Origin: Bradyrhizobium sp. CSS354
Lineage (GTDB): Bacteria; Pseudomonadota; Alphaproteobacteria; Rhizobiales; Xanthobacteraceae
Direction: 5' to 3'
DNA: 64,000 nucleotides
Assembly (NCBI RefSeq): GCF_029051725.1
Contig: NZ_JAACFU010000021.1
Location: 56,031-120,030 of the forward strand
The stretch's first letter is position 1. The number at the start of each line of letters is the position of its first letter. Position numbers and translations under genes: made by a program. This document shows, in pieces, positions 9,037 to 18,681 of this stretch. The notes beneath the pieces were generated by a model that was not told the DNA's origin, did not search any database, and saw nothing but the letters and a program-made list of their open reading frames with translations.

Positions 9037-10850
9037 TTGCTGAAAGCGTTCACCAGGTTTGCCAAATCCTGCGGAGTAGAATCAGAGCGTGCGCGCCGAG
9101 ATATTTCACCGGCGATCACTTCTGTGGCTCGGCTCGTGTGCTCCGCTGTCGGCCACTTGCTGAAACCGTTCACCAGCATTGCCAGACCCTGCTGAGTAAA
9201 ATCGGAGTGTTGGCGGCGCAGGACTTCACCAGCCATCAGCTCTGTGGCTTGACCCGTGTACTCCTCTGTCGGCCACTTGCCGAAACCGTTCACCAGCTGC
9301 ACCAGGTCCTGCTGAGTAAAATCAGAGAGTCGGCGCCGAAGGACTTCACCGGCGATCTCCACTGAGGCTCGGCTGGTAACCTCCCCTGTCGGCCACTTGC
9401 TGAACCCGTTCACCAGGTTTGCCAACCCCTGCTGAGTAAAATCAGAGAGCCGGCGCCGAAGGACTTCACCGGCGATCTCCACTGAGGCTCGGCTGGTAAC
9501 CTCCCCTGTCGGCCACTTGCTGAACCCGTTCACCAGGGTTGCCAACCCCTGCTGAGTAAAATCAGAGAGCCGGCGCCGAAGGACTTCACCGGCGATCTCC
9601 ACTGTTGCTCGGCTGGTAACCTTCCCTGTCGGCCACTTGCTGAACCCGTTCACCAGGTTTGCCAACCCCTGCTGAGTAAAATCAGAGAGCCGGCGCCGAA
9701 GGACTTCACGGGCGATCGCTTCTGTGGCTCGGCTCGCGTCCTGCCCTGTCAGCCACTTGCTGAAACCGTTCACCAGGTTGGCCAGCTCCTGCGGGTTAAA
9801 GTCAGGAAGTCGGCGACGAAGGACTTCACGGGCGATCGCTTCTGTCGCTCGGCTCGCGACCTGCCCTGTCGGCCACTTGATGAAACCGTTCACCAGGCTT
9901 GCCAGCTCCTGCGGATTAAAGTCAGGAAGTCGGCGAAGGACCGCACCGGCGAGCATTTCTGCCGCTCGGCTTGCGTCCTCTCCTATCGGCCACTTGCTGA
10001 AACCGTTCACCAGGCTTACCAGCTCCTGCGGATTAAAGTCAGGAAGTCGGCGAAGGACTTCACCGGCGAGCATTTCTGCGGCTCGGCTTGTGTCCTCTCC
10101 TATCGGCCATTTGCTGAAACCGTTCACCAGGCTCGCCACCTCCTGCGGATTAAAGTCAGGAAGTCGGCGAAGGACTTCACCGGCGAGCATTTCTGCGGCT
10201 CGGCTTGTGTCCTCTCCTATCGGCCACTTGCTGAAACCGTTCACCAGGCTCGCCACCTCCTGGGGATTAAAGTCAGGAAGTCGGCGAAGGACATCATCGA
10301 CGAGCATTTCTGCGGCTCGGCTTGTGTCCTCTCCTATCGGCCATTTGCTGAAACCGTTCACCAGGCTCGCCACCTCCTGCGGATTAAAGTCAGGAAGTCG
10401 GCGAAGGACATCACCGACGAGCATTTCTGCGGCTCGGCTTGTGTCCTCTCCTATCGGCCATTTGCTGAAACCGTTCACCAGGCTCGCCAGCTGTTGCTCG
10501 TTAAAGCGTGAGGATCGGGATCGGCGCTCAATGACTTCACCGGCGATGGCTTCTGTGGCTCGGCTCGTGTTCTCCTGTTCCGGCCACTTGCTGAAACCGT
10601 TCACCAGGTTTGCCAGTTGCTGCAGATCAAACTCAGGAAGTTGGCGCAGAAGGACTTCACGTGCGATCTCCACCGCGGCTCCCCCCGTTTCCTCGCCTCC
10701 CGGCCACTTGCTGAAACAGTTCACAAAGCTCGCCAGGTGCTGCGAACTATAATCAGATAGGTGGCCGCGGGTGCAAACCTCGCGGGCGATCGCGGTCGTG
10801 GCTTGAAAACACGCCTTCTCTGCCGGCCACTTGCTGAAGCCGGTGGCCAG
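9000..10850 (-). repeat. Tandem 117/120-bp DNA repeats encoding SKWP units
   Basis: The same sentence recurs every 117 bp (39 codons) or 120 bp (40 codons), for example from 9984 to 10101. Each unit encodes a helix pair ending in LVNGFSKWP. Sixteen units are in the upstream reading frame and two more follow in the downstream one. Neighbouring units between about 9950 and 10450, and again between 9360 and 9700, are almost identical at DNA level, which points to recent duplication by recombination or slippage. Confidence 0.9.
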
Positions 10851-12035
10851 CAATGCCAGACTTTGAATCTCGACGTCTTGGACTGCCCGCTCTCCATCGG
10901 AACAATATTTTGCGATGCTCAGAATTCCATCGCGGCATTTTGGTTGCCGTCGGTGGCGACCGAAGGACAACGCGAGGAGAGAAAGGGCGCGGGAGTCGCC
11001 CATTCGGTTCATGAGCGCCTTGTCGAGCCGTGACACCTGAGCCGCCACGGCTTTGCAAGCGTCTATACCGGCCTCGCCTGCGGCATCCTTGCTCACCTCG
11101 TTGCACGTCCTCGCGTAGTCCCACAATGACTGGACATTTTCTCTCAGCTGCGGGACAAAACGAGCAACGAAATCGGTGGCCGCCCTTTGCAGGAACTCTG
11201 CGGCGTCTGGTCCTTGCAGCTGATTGCTGCGATGCACCGCTACATCAGAAAAAGCAGAGATGTCGCACGCGCGAGCGATCTCCCTAAGGGCCGCGTTAAG
11301 CTCATCTGCACGTCTGGAATGCGCTCTCGAGATTGCACCTTGAGCGTTCTGCGCAGCCGCATTGTCGATCCGCGGCCCTCCTCCTCGGCGACTGACGCCG
11401 GAGACGGATTGCCTATCCGGCGGGAGCCCGCCCCTTCGCGAGTTCCCCGCCACTGCGGCGCCAAACGCATGTGGCGGGAGCGCACCTCCTTGCGAGGTTT
11501 CGCCACTTCGGTCGCCGCGCCAGGGCTGACCTCCCGAACGCAAGGGGCGCGCGTCCCCACTTGGGGCGCCACCGCAGGATTGAAAAGGTCGCTGCGAGCT
11601 TGGGCCATGGACCGTCTGCGTGGATACATCATCGATCCGCCACCTTGCAGGTCCACAGTCGGACTCCGATTGCGTGCGCGGCTCGAGTGAGCCTGTTTGT
11701 GCACTTTCAGCCTCTCGATTATCGTGCCGCAGTTCCTCAGAATGCGACGAGTCAGAATCGGGCAAGGAGCGGACTCGACGAGGGCCCGCACCGATTGCGC
11801 CCCGCAGCGCAGCTCCGAAAATTCGATTTGCGCCGAGGGAAGGACCAACTGACCTTTCCGATAAGACACCCGAATTGCCTGGCACGATGCGCGAGGAGCA
11901 AGCTGCCGAGCCTTGACGCGCCCGCTCCAGGGCAGAACTGAATGACGGTTCAGCGCGAGACTCTTCGGCGTCTTCGCCTTGGTTGGTGCCAGATTCCGAG
12001 ACGGGCGACTTTCCGCTGGCGTCAATGCCCCTCAT
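9000..12035 (-). CDS. SKWP-repeat type III effector, N-terminal part
   Basis: About 1011 residues from ATG 12035 (GGAG six bases upstream; ATG 12041 is also possible). The frame stays open up to 12293, but that extension encodes an IS3 transposase tail and is not part of this gene. Residues 1-300 are Ser/Arg/Gly/Pro-rich and look disordered, as in many effector N-termini. Sixteen 39-40-residue repeats with consensus LVNGFSKWPxGExTSRA follow. The frame ends abruptly at EQENTRKAW, with the next repeat resuming in another frame at 9036. Such repeats are thought to form helical solenoids. No convincing tts box precedes it, possibly because the IS3 remnant replaced the promoter. Confidence 0.75.
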   Translation of the reverse strand: MRGIDASGKSPVSESGTNQGEDAEESRAEPSFSSALERARQGSAACSSRIVPGNSGVLSERSVGPSLGANRIFGAALRGAIGAGPRRVRSLPDSDSSHSEELRHDNREAESAQTGSLEPRTQSESDCGPARWRIDDVSTQTVHGPSSQRPFQSCGGAPSGDARPLRSGGQPWRGDRSGETSQGGALPPHAFGAAVAGNSRRGGLPPDRQSVSGVSRRGGGPRIDNAAAQNAQGAISRAHSRRADELNAALREIARACDISAFSDVAVHRSNQLQGPDAAEFLQRAATDFVARFVPQLRENVQSLWDYARTCNEVSKDAAGEAGIDACKAVAAQVSRLDKALMNRMGDSRALSLLALSFGRHRRQPKCRDGILSIAKYCSDGERAVQDVEIQSLALLATGFSKWPAEKACFQATTAIAREVCTRGHLSDYSSQHLASFVNCFSKWPGGEETGGAAVEIAREVLLRQLPEFDLQQLANLVNGFSKWPEQENTSRATEAIAGEVIERRSRSSRFNEQQLASLVNGFSKWPIGEDTSRAAEMLVGDVLRRLPDFNPQEVASLVNGFSKWPIGEDTSRAAEMLVDDVLRRLPDFNPQEVASLVNGFSKWPIGEDTSRAAEMLAGEVLRRLPDFNPQEVASLVNGFSKWPIGEDTSRAAEMLAGEVLRRLPDFNPQELVSLVNGFSKWPIGEDASRAAEMLAGAVLRRLPDFNPQELASLVNGFIKWPTGQVASRATEAIAREVLRRRLPDFNPQELANLVNGFSKWLTGQDASRATEAIAREVLRRRLSDFTQQGLANLVNGFSKWPTGKVTSRATVEIAGEVLRRRLSDFTQQGLATLVNGFSKWPTGEVTSRASVEIAGEVLRRRLSDFTQQGLANLVNGFSKWPTGEVTSRASVEIAGEVLRRRLSDFTQQDLVQLVNGFGKWPTEEYTGQATELMAGEVLRRQHSDFTQQGLAMLVNGFSKWPTAEHTSRATEVIAGEISRRARSDSTPQDLANLVNAFSKWPEQENTRKAW

Positions 12036-12189
12036 ACTCATCTCCGATGCAAACGGGACAGTGCTTCCCGGGCCTACAAGTTTCACTTCTGCCGTAAGAC
12101 GAGAGGCGATCGCGCGCTCGATGCTACCGTTCTGACCTGATTTGAAGCTGACCTCTTGAGTGATTTCCCGCAGAAAAGTGGACAGGGTT

Positions 12190-12296
12190 AGGCTGCTTTT
12201 TCGCTCCATTTCGATCGGGGCGACATATCCGATGACGGAATGGAGACGGTTTCGACTGTTGAAGCCCTCGATGAAGGCGAAGGGCGCCGTCAACTA
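12190..12296 (-). pseudogene. IS3-family transposase C-terminal remnant
   Basis: The minus-strand peptide FIEGFNSRNRLHSVIGYVAP then IEMERK is the typical end of IS3-family OrfB (the YNxxRxHSALGYxSPxxFE motif). It is in frame with the SKWP effector downstream, so a read-through fusion is formally possible. The rest of the transposase is missing. Confidence 0.7.
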
Positions 12297-12883
12297 ATCG
12301 GCCGCTGAGCCTACGAAGGCACTTCTCAGAGGTTCGAGAGTGGGCGATAGCGCCTGTCGTGGAGATCTCGCGCAAAGTCGCAAAGGCCCGCTCGCGCGAA
12401 GCACGACGGAGGTCGGCAGACGGCTCCGGATAGGGGATATGGAGAAGGTTCGGAGCTTGAACTGACAGAAACCGCTGAGCCTGATGGGCTGCATGGAACG
12501 GGACTGGCCAGCCTGGAAATTGCCGTCAGCTGCGATTATCGCTGTCGAGCGCAGACGACTTCGTGGCGAAGCTGCCGCGCCGGCTGAAAGCGTCACCCGA
12601 CTGCCTATGTTGTCTTGCCGAATTGAGGCGCCCGCCCGAGATCTCACGTAAATAGCTATTTGCGATGGTGATCGTCTGCGGGACACTAAGAAATAAGAGA
12701 TTCCAATGGTGCACCCCGTTACAATAAGAGGAATAGGTATCGCTGCGGTCGAAGTCGTTCCACGAATCGTAATATTCGTCATAGGGCCAAAGCCGCTGGA
12801 AATCATCTGCCGCCCGACATTATGAGCTCGGCTGTGATCGATCCAAGCGCGGCTTTCCGTCGGGCTGCCGGGGACCTTCGCCG
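12297..12883. other. Gene-free stretch
   Basis: No coding frame with recognisable content is visible on either strand. The open frames here lack start signals and protein-like composition. It lies between an IS3 remnant and a broken paiB-like gene. Confidence 0.35.
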
Positions 12884-13475
12884 ATGGACACGCCGCCTTC
12901 CTTCCAATTTGTCGATATCGCCGACCTTCATCAGAAAATGCGCGAGGCACGCTCGGCGACACTGATCACCGCTACTCACGAAGGGCTTGTTGGAACCATG
13001 CAGCTCGTTGTACTCGACGAGAATAAGGGCTCCCTTGGCACGATTTACGCGCACGTGGCGCGTGCGAATCCGCACTGGAAGCTGACATCGACTGGTGAGG
13101 CTATGGCCATTTTCGCGAGGGCGCAGGCCTATGTCGGCCCCTCCAGGTACGGGACCAAGCAGGAGAGAGGCGAGGCCGTCCCGACTTGCGGTTGAATTCT
13201 TCGATGATACCGATCGCCTCCGGGAGGTGGTCACGCGGTTGACCGATGTGCATGCTCGGGCAAGACCGCTGGGCGGTCTCGGACGCGCCTGCCGATTTCA
13301 TCAACACGGAACTAAGGGGATTGTCGGTCTGCGATTGCAAATTACGCGGCTCGATGGCACACGGAAGATGAGCCAAAACCCCAATGCAGTGGATCGCGCC
13401 GGCGTCATCGAAGGATTGTCGGAGAGCGAACGCGACGAAGATCGTCATTTGGCTCACCTCATTCCGAATGGATGA
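12884..13475 (+). pseudogene. PaiB-like FMN-binding regulator, frameshifted
   Basis: The first frame (MDTPPSFQFVDIADLHQKMR... with FARAQAYVGPSRYGTKQE) breaks near 13160. A second frame resumes with EVVTRLTDVHARARP, and the end reads GIVGLRLQITRLDGTRKMSQ then NPNAVDRAGVIEGL. Together they cover the flavin-reductase-like fold of the PaiB/FMN-binding negative regulator family, with internal material missing (the family is about 210 residues) and more than one frame change. It is a decayed gene. Confidence 0.65.
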
Positions 13476-15712
13476 CGAACCCGAACGACGTCATGTGAAC
13501 AAGCATGTACGAAATAGATTTCTTCGAGTCTCCTGTCATTGTGACAGGCCGCTGGCGCTGACCTCGCCTCCCGTCGGGTGCCATTACGCAGCACAGAACG
13601 CCTGAACTATTTGCTGAGCTATCTCGGCGACGGCTCCTCGGCCTTGTGCTCACGCCTCCAGCTGAAACCAACACCAAACTTCTGGCATGAAGTTCATATG
13701 CCTTTCGGGGCGTACCAACTTGCCCGGTGCCGTGATCGTAATCGGCTCGGCTGAATTCCGGATATCAGCGCTGCGGCCTTCGGGAGAACGACTATGCGTC
13801 GACGTCACAAGCTCGTTTGTGGGGTCTGAGGTCGCTACTACCATTTGTCAGGCGTTCGGCACGCCGCCTTTCCCGCCCAATTTGCCGGCTTAGCCGGCCT
13901 CCCCGGCGAAGCCATGCATGAGACGCCACAGTTCAGGCTGCAATTATCAACCCGCGCATTAGAGCTCGATGACGAGGCTCGCAATGTCGCCTCAGCCCAC
14001 CCGCAATCAGCTCTATCGCGATCCTCGACCGCTCGAGTTCCATTTCGCATGCTTCGAACACATCGGAGCACCGGTCAGCCCGACCTACATTTGTTGCTTC
14101 TGATGTGCGAGGTTCGCAAATGTCTTTGAAGCAGTCGGCTCATGTTTATGCATCGCTCGTGATAACCCTCAGCATGCGCCGATGCGCCGCTCCATGATCT
14201 ATTCAGCAGTTGGATGCGGTCCATAAAAACAATGGATTTGTCGATTTTACCTGAAGGCCGATAGTGCAATCGCTGCTGGAAGGAGCATTCAGGAATATCG
14301 TGCGCAGGGTTCGCCAGTCCGTCGCTGGCCAACTCAAGGACGATTTGGCGGCATGCAAGACGTGGATACACAACGGGCTGCAGATTGGCTGTTAACTGCG
14401 ACGTCCGAGCCGAATCGATCTATCGCACTATCGAGCACGTAATGGCTTGCCCAAAACGCAAAGAAAGATTGCCTGATTGCTCGTGCGCGGGACGTCGTTT
14501 TGGCACATGAGCTCACTAGGTCGACCACCGTGTGCCAGTCGATGGCCTCGCCCGGGTTAGCTCGTCGCAGTTCGGAGCCCCCGCAAGGGAGTTGGTATTC
14601 GTTCAATCACTGTCAAAGCCACTTGAATCGCACCTAACGTCAGAGTGTAGGCTTTGCGACAAGTCGCGGCATCTGTCGCTTCAACACTTGCTGAGAGTTA
14701 GGCAACAATAGCGAATGTCTGAAGGCTATAACATCACGCCGCGCGACTGCGTGACGCTTTGCGAGATCCCTCCTGCCGAAGGCCTATCGGAAAGATCTCT
14801 TGTGCAACAGGGCGTACGATTCGGCGCTGCCCAGTAGCAGCCGGAAAACTGCGAGCGGACCGAGAGCAAGGCGGACTGTCTCCGTCCGCCCCCTGCCGCT
14901 CCTAGACCAACTTCGATACCACGCCGTTTGCGCCGAGAGATGAATTGCACGCGGCGCAACCGCTCAAACCAGATGGATGACGACGCCAACATGCGGCCTA
15001 ATCGATTGCTGATTCACTTCCTATTGTTTCCGCGGCCACATTTCTGGACAACACTGCAGCATCGGGGACGTCAGACATGACTGAATATAGCGACTGCTGG
15101 AACTCGCTAGTTTATCTCACCGGGGAGGGAGCCTTCCTCCCGTCTGAGCCAGATCGGTCGTTCGTCACCGGTAGCTATTGGCTCATTGGCCTGCAGAGGC
15201 GCAATCTGCCTTCTGGCAACTTGCATTGAGGGTCACTTGGCGAGCCATCAGATCGACAGCACAGCAAGACCGACGCAGACCAATCGATTTGGGAGCTTCA
15301 AACGTCGAATCCTCGTGTCTATTCAGGCAGAAATCCGGCCGTTGTCTCGTGCGTTTTGCTTCAGGCTCGGAGAGCGGCAGTATCGATACCGTCCTCAGCG
15401 GGTCAATGACCGCAGTAACTGCAGGCATACGGATGCGCCAGCGTTCTGCTATGGCCCTCGATGTCCAGAAACGATTCAGGCACTCTTCCAGCCGGAAGTG
15501 GCATCTTGAGCGTCGCCGACAATGCGTGCGATTCCGGGCGAGGCGCCAACAGGCTGAACAAGCTCGGGTGACGCTGGTCGGCGGCGACCATGATCTCCGC
15601 CATTGGTCCGGGCTTCGGACAGTCAGACGAAACGGGAGCTTGAGATCGGCCAGACCTCATTTACGGCCGTAATGCGCTGGGCTTTTGGGACAGATGTGCG
15701 AAGGGCGATAGA
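13476..15712. other. Long non-coding stretch upstream of ttsI
   Basis: About 2.2 kb without a convincing gene. Short frames exist, such as a 40-codon one at 13985, but none has a family signature or a good ribosome binding site. The clearest signal is the nod-box-like element at 14200-14256. The stretch may hold the long leader of ttsI or remnants of deleted genes. Confidence 0.4.
14200..14256 (+). promoter_or_regulatory. nod-box-like element with an 8-bp insertion
   Basis: Reading ATTCA-N7-GATG-N6-AT.AAAACAAT then CGATTTTACC, this matches the conserved blocks of the rhizobial nod box (ATCCA...GATG...ATCnAAACAATCGATTTTACC) with the right spacing, except that GGATTTGT sits between AAACAAT and CGATTTTACC. 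nod boxes bind NodD. In known rhizobial systems a nod box lies upstream of ttsI. Here ttsI starts about 1.45 kb downstream on the same strand. The insertion would rotate the two half-sites by most of a helical turn, so activity is uncertain. Confidence 0.55.
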
Positions 15713-16444
15713 ATGCGAATTCTCGTGGTTGATCGTGATGCGGATTTTGCGCGCGCTGTAAAGGAAGCGCTGTTGGTTTGCGGTTTTGCCGTGGATGTAG
15801 TCCGCATTCTTGACGAGGCGGAGACCGCCCTCGCTTGCGCCAGCTATCACATTGTTTTGCTCGAACTGGTTTTGCCCGATGGAGATGGCTTGGACTGGCT
15901 GAAGCAGTTGAGACGCGAGGGATGTTCGATTCCCGCCATAATAGTGAGCAAGTTGAACGATCTGGGCAGGCGAATCGCGATCTTCAACGGCGGCGCGGAC
16001 GATTTCCTGCCCAAGCCAATATCTATCGATGAACTCGTCGCTCGTATGCGAGCCATTTTGCGACGATCGCCGCAAATGACAGCGCCCGTCCTTACATTCG
16101 GAAATCTACATTTCGATTCTATCGGCCGGCAAGTTTCAATTGATGATCGGAAATTAAGTGTCGCCCGGCGCGAACTGTGCATTCTTGAACATTTGCTCAG
16201 CCGCGCTGGCCGCACCGTATCACGAGCGTCACTGGAGGAGAGCCTCTATGCGTTCGACGACGAGGTCTCGACCAACGCCCTAGAAGTTGGGATCTACCGC
16301 TTACGCACACATTTGAGCCGGTCCGCCGCGACGCTACGGATCACAACTGTGCGCGGCGTCGGCTATGCACTTGAACTGGCGCAGGTGCCCGCTGCGCAAT
16401 CGATTGAACCTGAAAGCGAAGGCTCCCTTGAAGTTCGCTCCTAA
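15713..16444 (+). CDS. ttsI: TtsI, response-regulator activator of the type III regulon
   Basis: 243 residues: receiver domain (about 1-120) and an OmpR-type winged helix (about 130-230, with IYRLRTHLSR and ITTVRGVGYAL). The normal phospho-acceptor Asp is Glu51 (LLELVLPDGDG), a feature reported for rhizobial TtsI and thought to mimic the phosphorylated state, so no partner kinase is needed. It binds tts boxes, five of which are seen in this window. Its position before rhcC2 matches other rhizobial T3SS islands. It is likely induced by NodD through the upstream nod-box-like element. Confidence 0.92.
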   Translation: MRILVVDRDADFARAVKEALLVCGFAVDVVRILDEAETALACASYHIVLLELVLPDGDGLDWLKQLRREGCSIPAIIVSKLNDLGRRIAIFNGGADDFLPKPISIDELVARMRAILRRSPQMTAPVLTFGNLHFDSIGRQVSIDDRKLSVARRELCILEHLLSRAGRTVSRASLEESLYAFDDEVSTNALEVGIYRLRTHLSRSAATLRITTVRGVGYALELAQVPAAQSIEPESEGSLEVRS

Positions 16445-17882
16445 CACTCATCATGGCAGCCGCGGAGGGCCGAGCGCCGTCACATCTGCCGCTCTTCCCT
16501 GCATTTTTTGTGCGCTATGTATGGTCGCTCTACTATCTCCTTTTGCCGCCACAGCTCAGGTAAAGCGGGTTGGTACTGTGGGGACGCCACGCGCGACTGC
16601 TGATAGCCTTCAGGGAACTCTGAATCTTTCCTCCTCGCAGGGCAAAACAATTCATCTCCCAGCGCCAGCTGCGAGCATCTTTGTTGCCGACCCGACGATC
16701 GCGGACTATCAGGCGCCGTCGAACACGACCATCTTCGTCTTTGGAAAACACTCGGGGCGGACCAGCTTGTTCGCCTTGAACGATAATGGCGAGGCGCTAG
16801 CCGAGCTTCGCGTTGTCGTCACCCAACCTATAGAGGATCTGCGTGCCGCGCTGAAGGCGCAGCTCGGGGACTATCCGATCCAAGTTAGCTATACGCCGCG
16901 CGGCGCGATTCTTAGCGGAACGGCACCAAATCCCGATCTCGTCGACAGCGCCAAGAAGATCACGGAGCAGTTTCTCGGTGAGGATGCGCTGATCGTCAAC
17001 AAGATCCAGGTGGCCGGTTCACTTCAGGTCAATCTTAGCGTGCGCGTCGCCGAAGTTTCGCGCACCGCCTTGAAGGAGCTTGGCATTAACCTCTCTGCCT
17101 CGGGTCAAACCGGCCCTTTCGTTTTCGGCTTTAAAAGTGGCAAAGCCGGTGGTGCCAGCGCCACCCGCGGAGCCGGCTCGGCAAGCGCCGGGTACGGCAT
17201 TGGCGGTGCGAACGTCAGTGCTGTTCTAGACGTACTCGCTAACGAGAACCTCGCGTATTTACTGGCTGAACCGAACCTTACCGCCATGTCCGGCGAATCA
17301 GCAAGTTTCCTGGCAGGCGGCGAATTTCCGATTCCGGTCATGCAGGACAATCGGCAGGTCTCAGTCCAATTCCGTCAATTTGGGATTAGCCTAGAGTTCG
17401 TCCCGACGGTTCTCAGCAACAACCAGATCAATCTTCACGTGAAGCCTGAGGTCAGCGAGCTGTCGAAAGTAGGTGAAGTCAGCGTCAATGGAATGTCTAT
17501 ACCCGGTCTTTCCACGCGGCGTGCCAATACGGTCGTCGAGCTTGCCAGCGGTCAAAGCTTTGCAATCGGAGGGCTTATCCGGCGCAATTTCAGCACGGAC
17601 ATTGGCCGTTTTCCTTGGTTGAGCGATATGCCGATCCTGGGTGCGCTGTTTCGTTCTTCCTCGTTTCAGAAGGACGAGACGGAGCTGGTAATTATTGTCA
17701 CGCCCTACATCGTGCGACCCGGATCGAGTCCTGGCAAGATGAGCGCGCCCACTGACCGCATCGGTCCACCCTCGGATGCAGGGCGCACTTTAACAAACAC
17801 GTTGGCAAGTTCGCCGCGAGGCCGTGATGCTCCCAAGGCACAACCAGGCGCTAACGGCGGCGCCAACTTTATCATCGAATGA
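16428..17882 (+). CDS. rhcC2: RhcC2, T3SS outer-membrane secretin (main part)
   Basis: About 484 residues. TTG 16428 is chosen because AAGG lies seven bases upstream and a signal peptide follows (ALPCIFCALCMVALLSPFAATAQ); the frame is open from 16365. A BON-like/N-domain (about 60-200) is followed by the secretin core, with NVSAVLDVLANENLAYLLAEPNL, VQFRQFGISLEFVP and the ending IGRFPWLSDMPILGALFRSS plus LVIIVTPYIVRP. It makes the outer-membrane ring. In rhizobia the secretin is split: the N-terminal piece is RhcC1 at 27489. It overlaps the end of ttsI by 17 bases, suggesting coexpression. Confidence 0.88.
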   Translation: MKFAPNTHHGSRGGPSAVTSAALPCIFCALCMVALLSPFAATAQVKRVGTVGTPRATADSLQGTLNLSSSQGKTIHLPAPAASIFVADPTIADYQAPSNTTIFVFGKHSGRTSLFALNDNGEALAELRVVVTQPIEDLRAALKAQLGDYPIQVSYTPRGAILSGTAPNPDLVDSAKKITEQFLGEDALIVNKIQVAGSLQVNLSVRVAEVSRTALKELGINLSASGQTGPFVFGFKSGKAGGASATRGAGSASAGYGIGGANVSAVLDVLANENLAYLLAEPNLTAMSGESASFLAGGEFPIPVMQDNRQVSVQFRQFGISLEFVPTVLSNNQINLHVKPEVSELSKVGEVSVNGMSIPGLSTRRANTVVELASGQSFAIGGLIRRNFSTDIGRFPWLSDMPILGALFRSSSFQKDETELVIIVTPYIVRPGSSPGKMSAPTDRIGPPSDAGRTLTNTLASSPRGRDAPKAQPGANGGANFIIE

Positions 17883-17891
17883 GGACAGCGC

Positions 17892-18503
17892 ATGAGCTTG
17901 CGAAATCTGTATTGCTTGATCGCTATTTCGGCGAGCGTAGGTGGATGCACAAACGGTTCTGCGATCTATTCTGGGCAGGCTGAACGAGCGATCCGGATAG
18001 AGCAGAAGACAAGCGTCTTGCTGCTACAGGGCGTTCGTCGCGTCGAGAGATCTCGTCTGCGGGACTTCGTTGCGAGCGCCAGTCGCGGTCGGCGGGATGC
18101 ACTCCATCTCGATGTCACGGGCTCACCCAGGCTGATTGCGCAAGTGGCCCATGATGCCCGCGCGATGGGTGTTACCCCTTGGAATATCCGCCTGTCCGAT
18201 TCCGCCATCAGTCTGCCCGCCCATTTCGGGGTAAGGATCGAGGCGACTATCTACGAAGCACATCCTGCCATCTGCCCACCGCGTTCGATCGTTGGCCCTT
18301 CGGTAGACGACAATTCTTTCAATCCAACGCTTGGCTGCTCCATCCAGAACAACCTGGGAGTCATGGTCAACGATCCCGGCGACTTGCTGGGCAATGAAGC
18401 TGTCGTGCCAACCAGTGGCGATCGTGCGGTGCTTCCCTCTCCGGCCCGCAGGACCATCACGCCGACTGACCACGGCAACTTGGAGCATGGAACTCAGAAC
18501 TGA
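17892..18503 (+). CDS. y4xK: CpaD-like lipoprotein of the T3SS island (y4xK type)
   Basis: 203 residues starting nine bases after rhcC2. A short signal peptide ends in a lipobox (SVGGC, Cys19). The body resembles the CpaD pilus-biogenesis lipoprotein family, including the late GCSIQNNLGVMVNDPGDLL block (about 148-168). CpaD proteins work with Tad pilus secretins. Its placement next to rhcC2 suggests a pilotin-like or stabilising role for the secretin, which is inference. The last 40 residues are polar and probably disordered. Confidence 0.75.
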   Translation: MSLRNLYCLIAISASVGGCTNGSAIYSGQAERAIRIEQKTSVLLLQGVRRVERSRLRDFVASASRGRRDALHLDVTGSPRLIAQVAHDARAMGVTPWNIRLSDSAISLPAHFGVRIEATIYEAHPAICPPRSIVGPSVDDNSFNPTLGCSIQNNLGVMVNDPGDLLGNEAVVPTSGDRAVLPSPARRTITPTDHGNLEHGTQN

Positions 18504-18681
18504 GTTCTATCGGAAGTTCATGAGCAGCTCATCAATTCTAAGCAGCATACGGCGCTATGTTGGCTGATATTCTGGTCAGTCGGTCAGCGATAAGCAGACG
18601 ATCCTACAAACAATGTTCGCTTTCCTTCGTGATCGCGCCGTTTGCAGATCAGGTTGTGCAATTTGTGGCGTGCGCGCGGAG

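Noticed and set aside
9130..10560. Regular repeats resembling a CRISPR array
   Set aside because: Units are 117/120 bp, contiguous, and encode protein repeats; there are no unique spacers.
4219..12030. Long plus-strand open frames opposite the SKWP genes
   Set aside because: They mirror the repeat periodicity of the minus-strand genes and have no start signals or family features.
12135..12170. GGTCAGCTT upstream of the SKWP effector as a tts box
   Set aside because: Only the first half-site fits; the TCGnnAGC part is absent and the bases lie in the IS3 remnant.
13985..14104. 40-codon plus-strand frame
   Set aside because: Too short, no ribosome binding site or known family.
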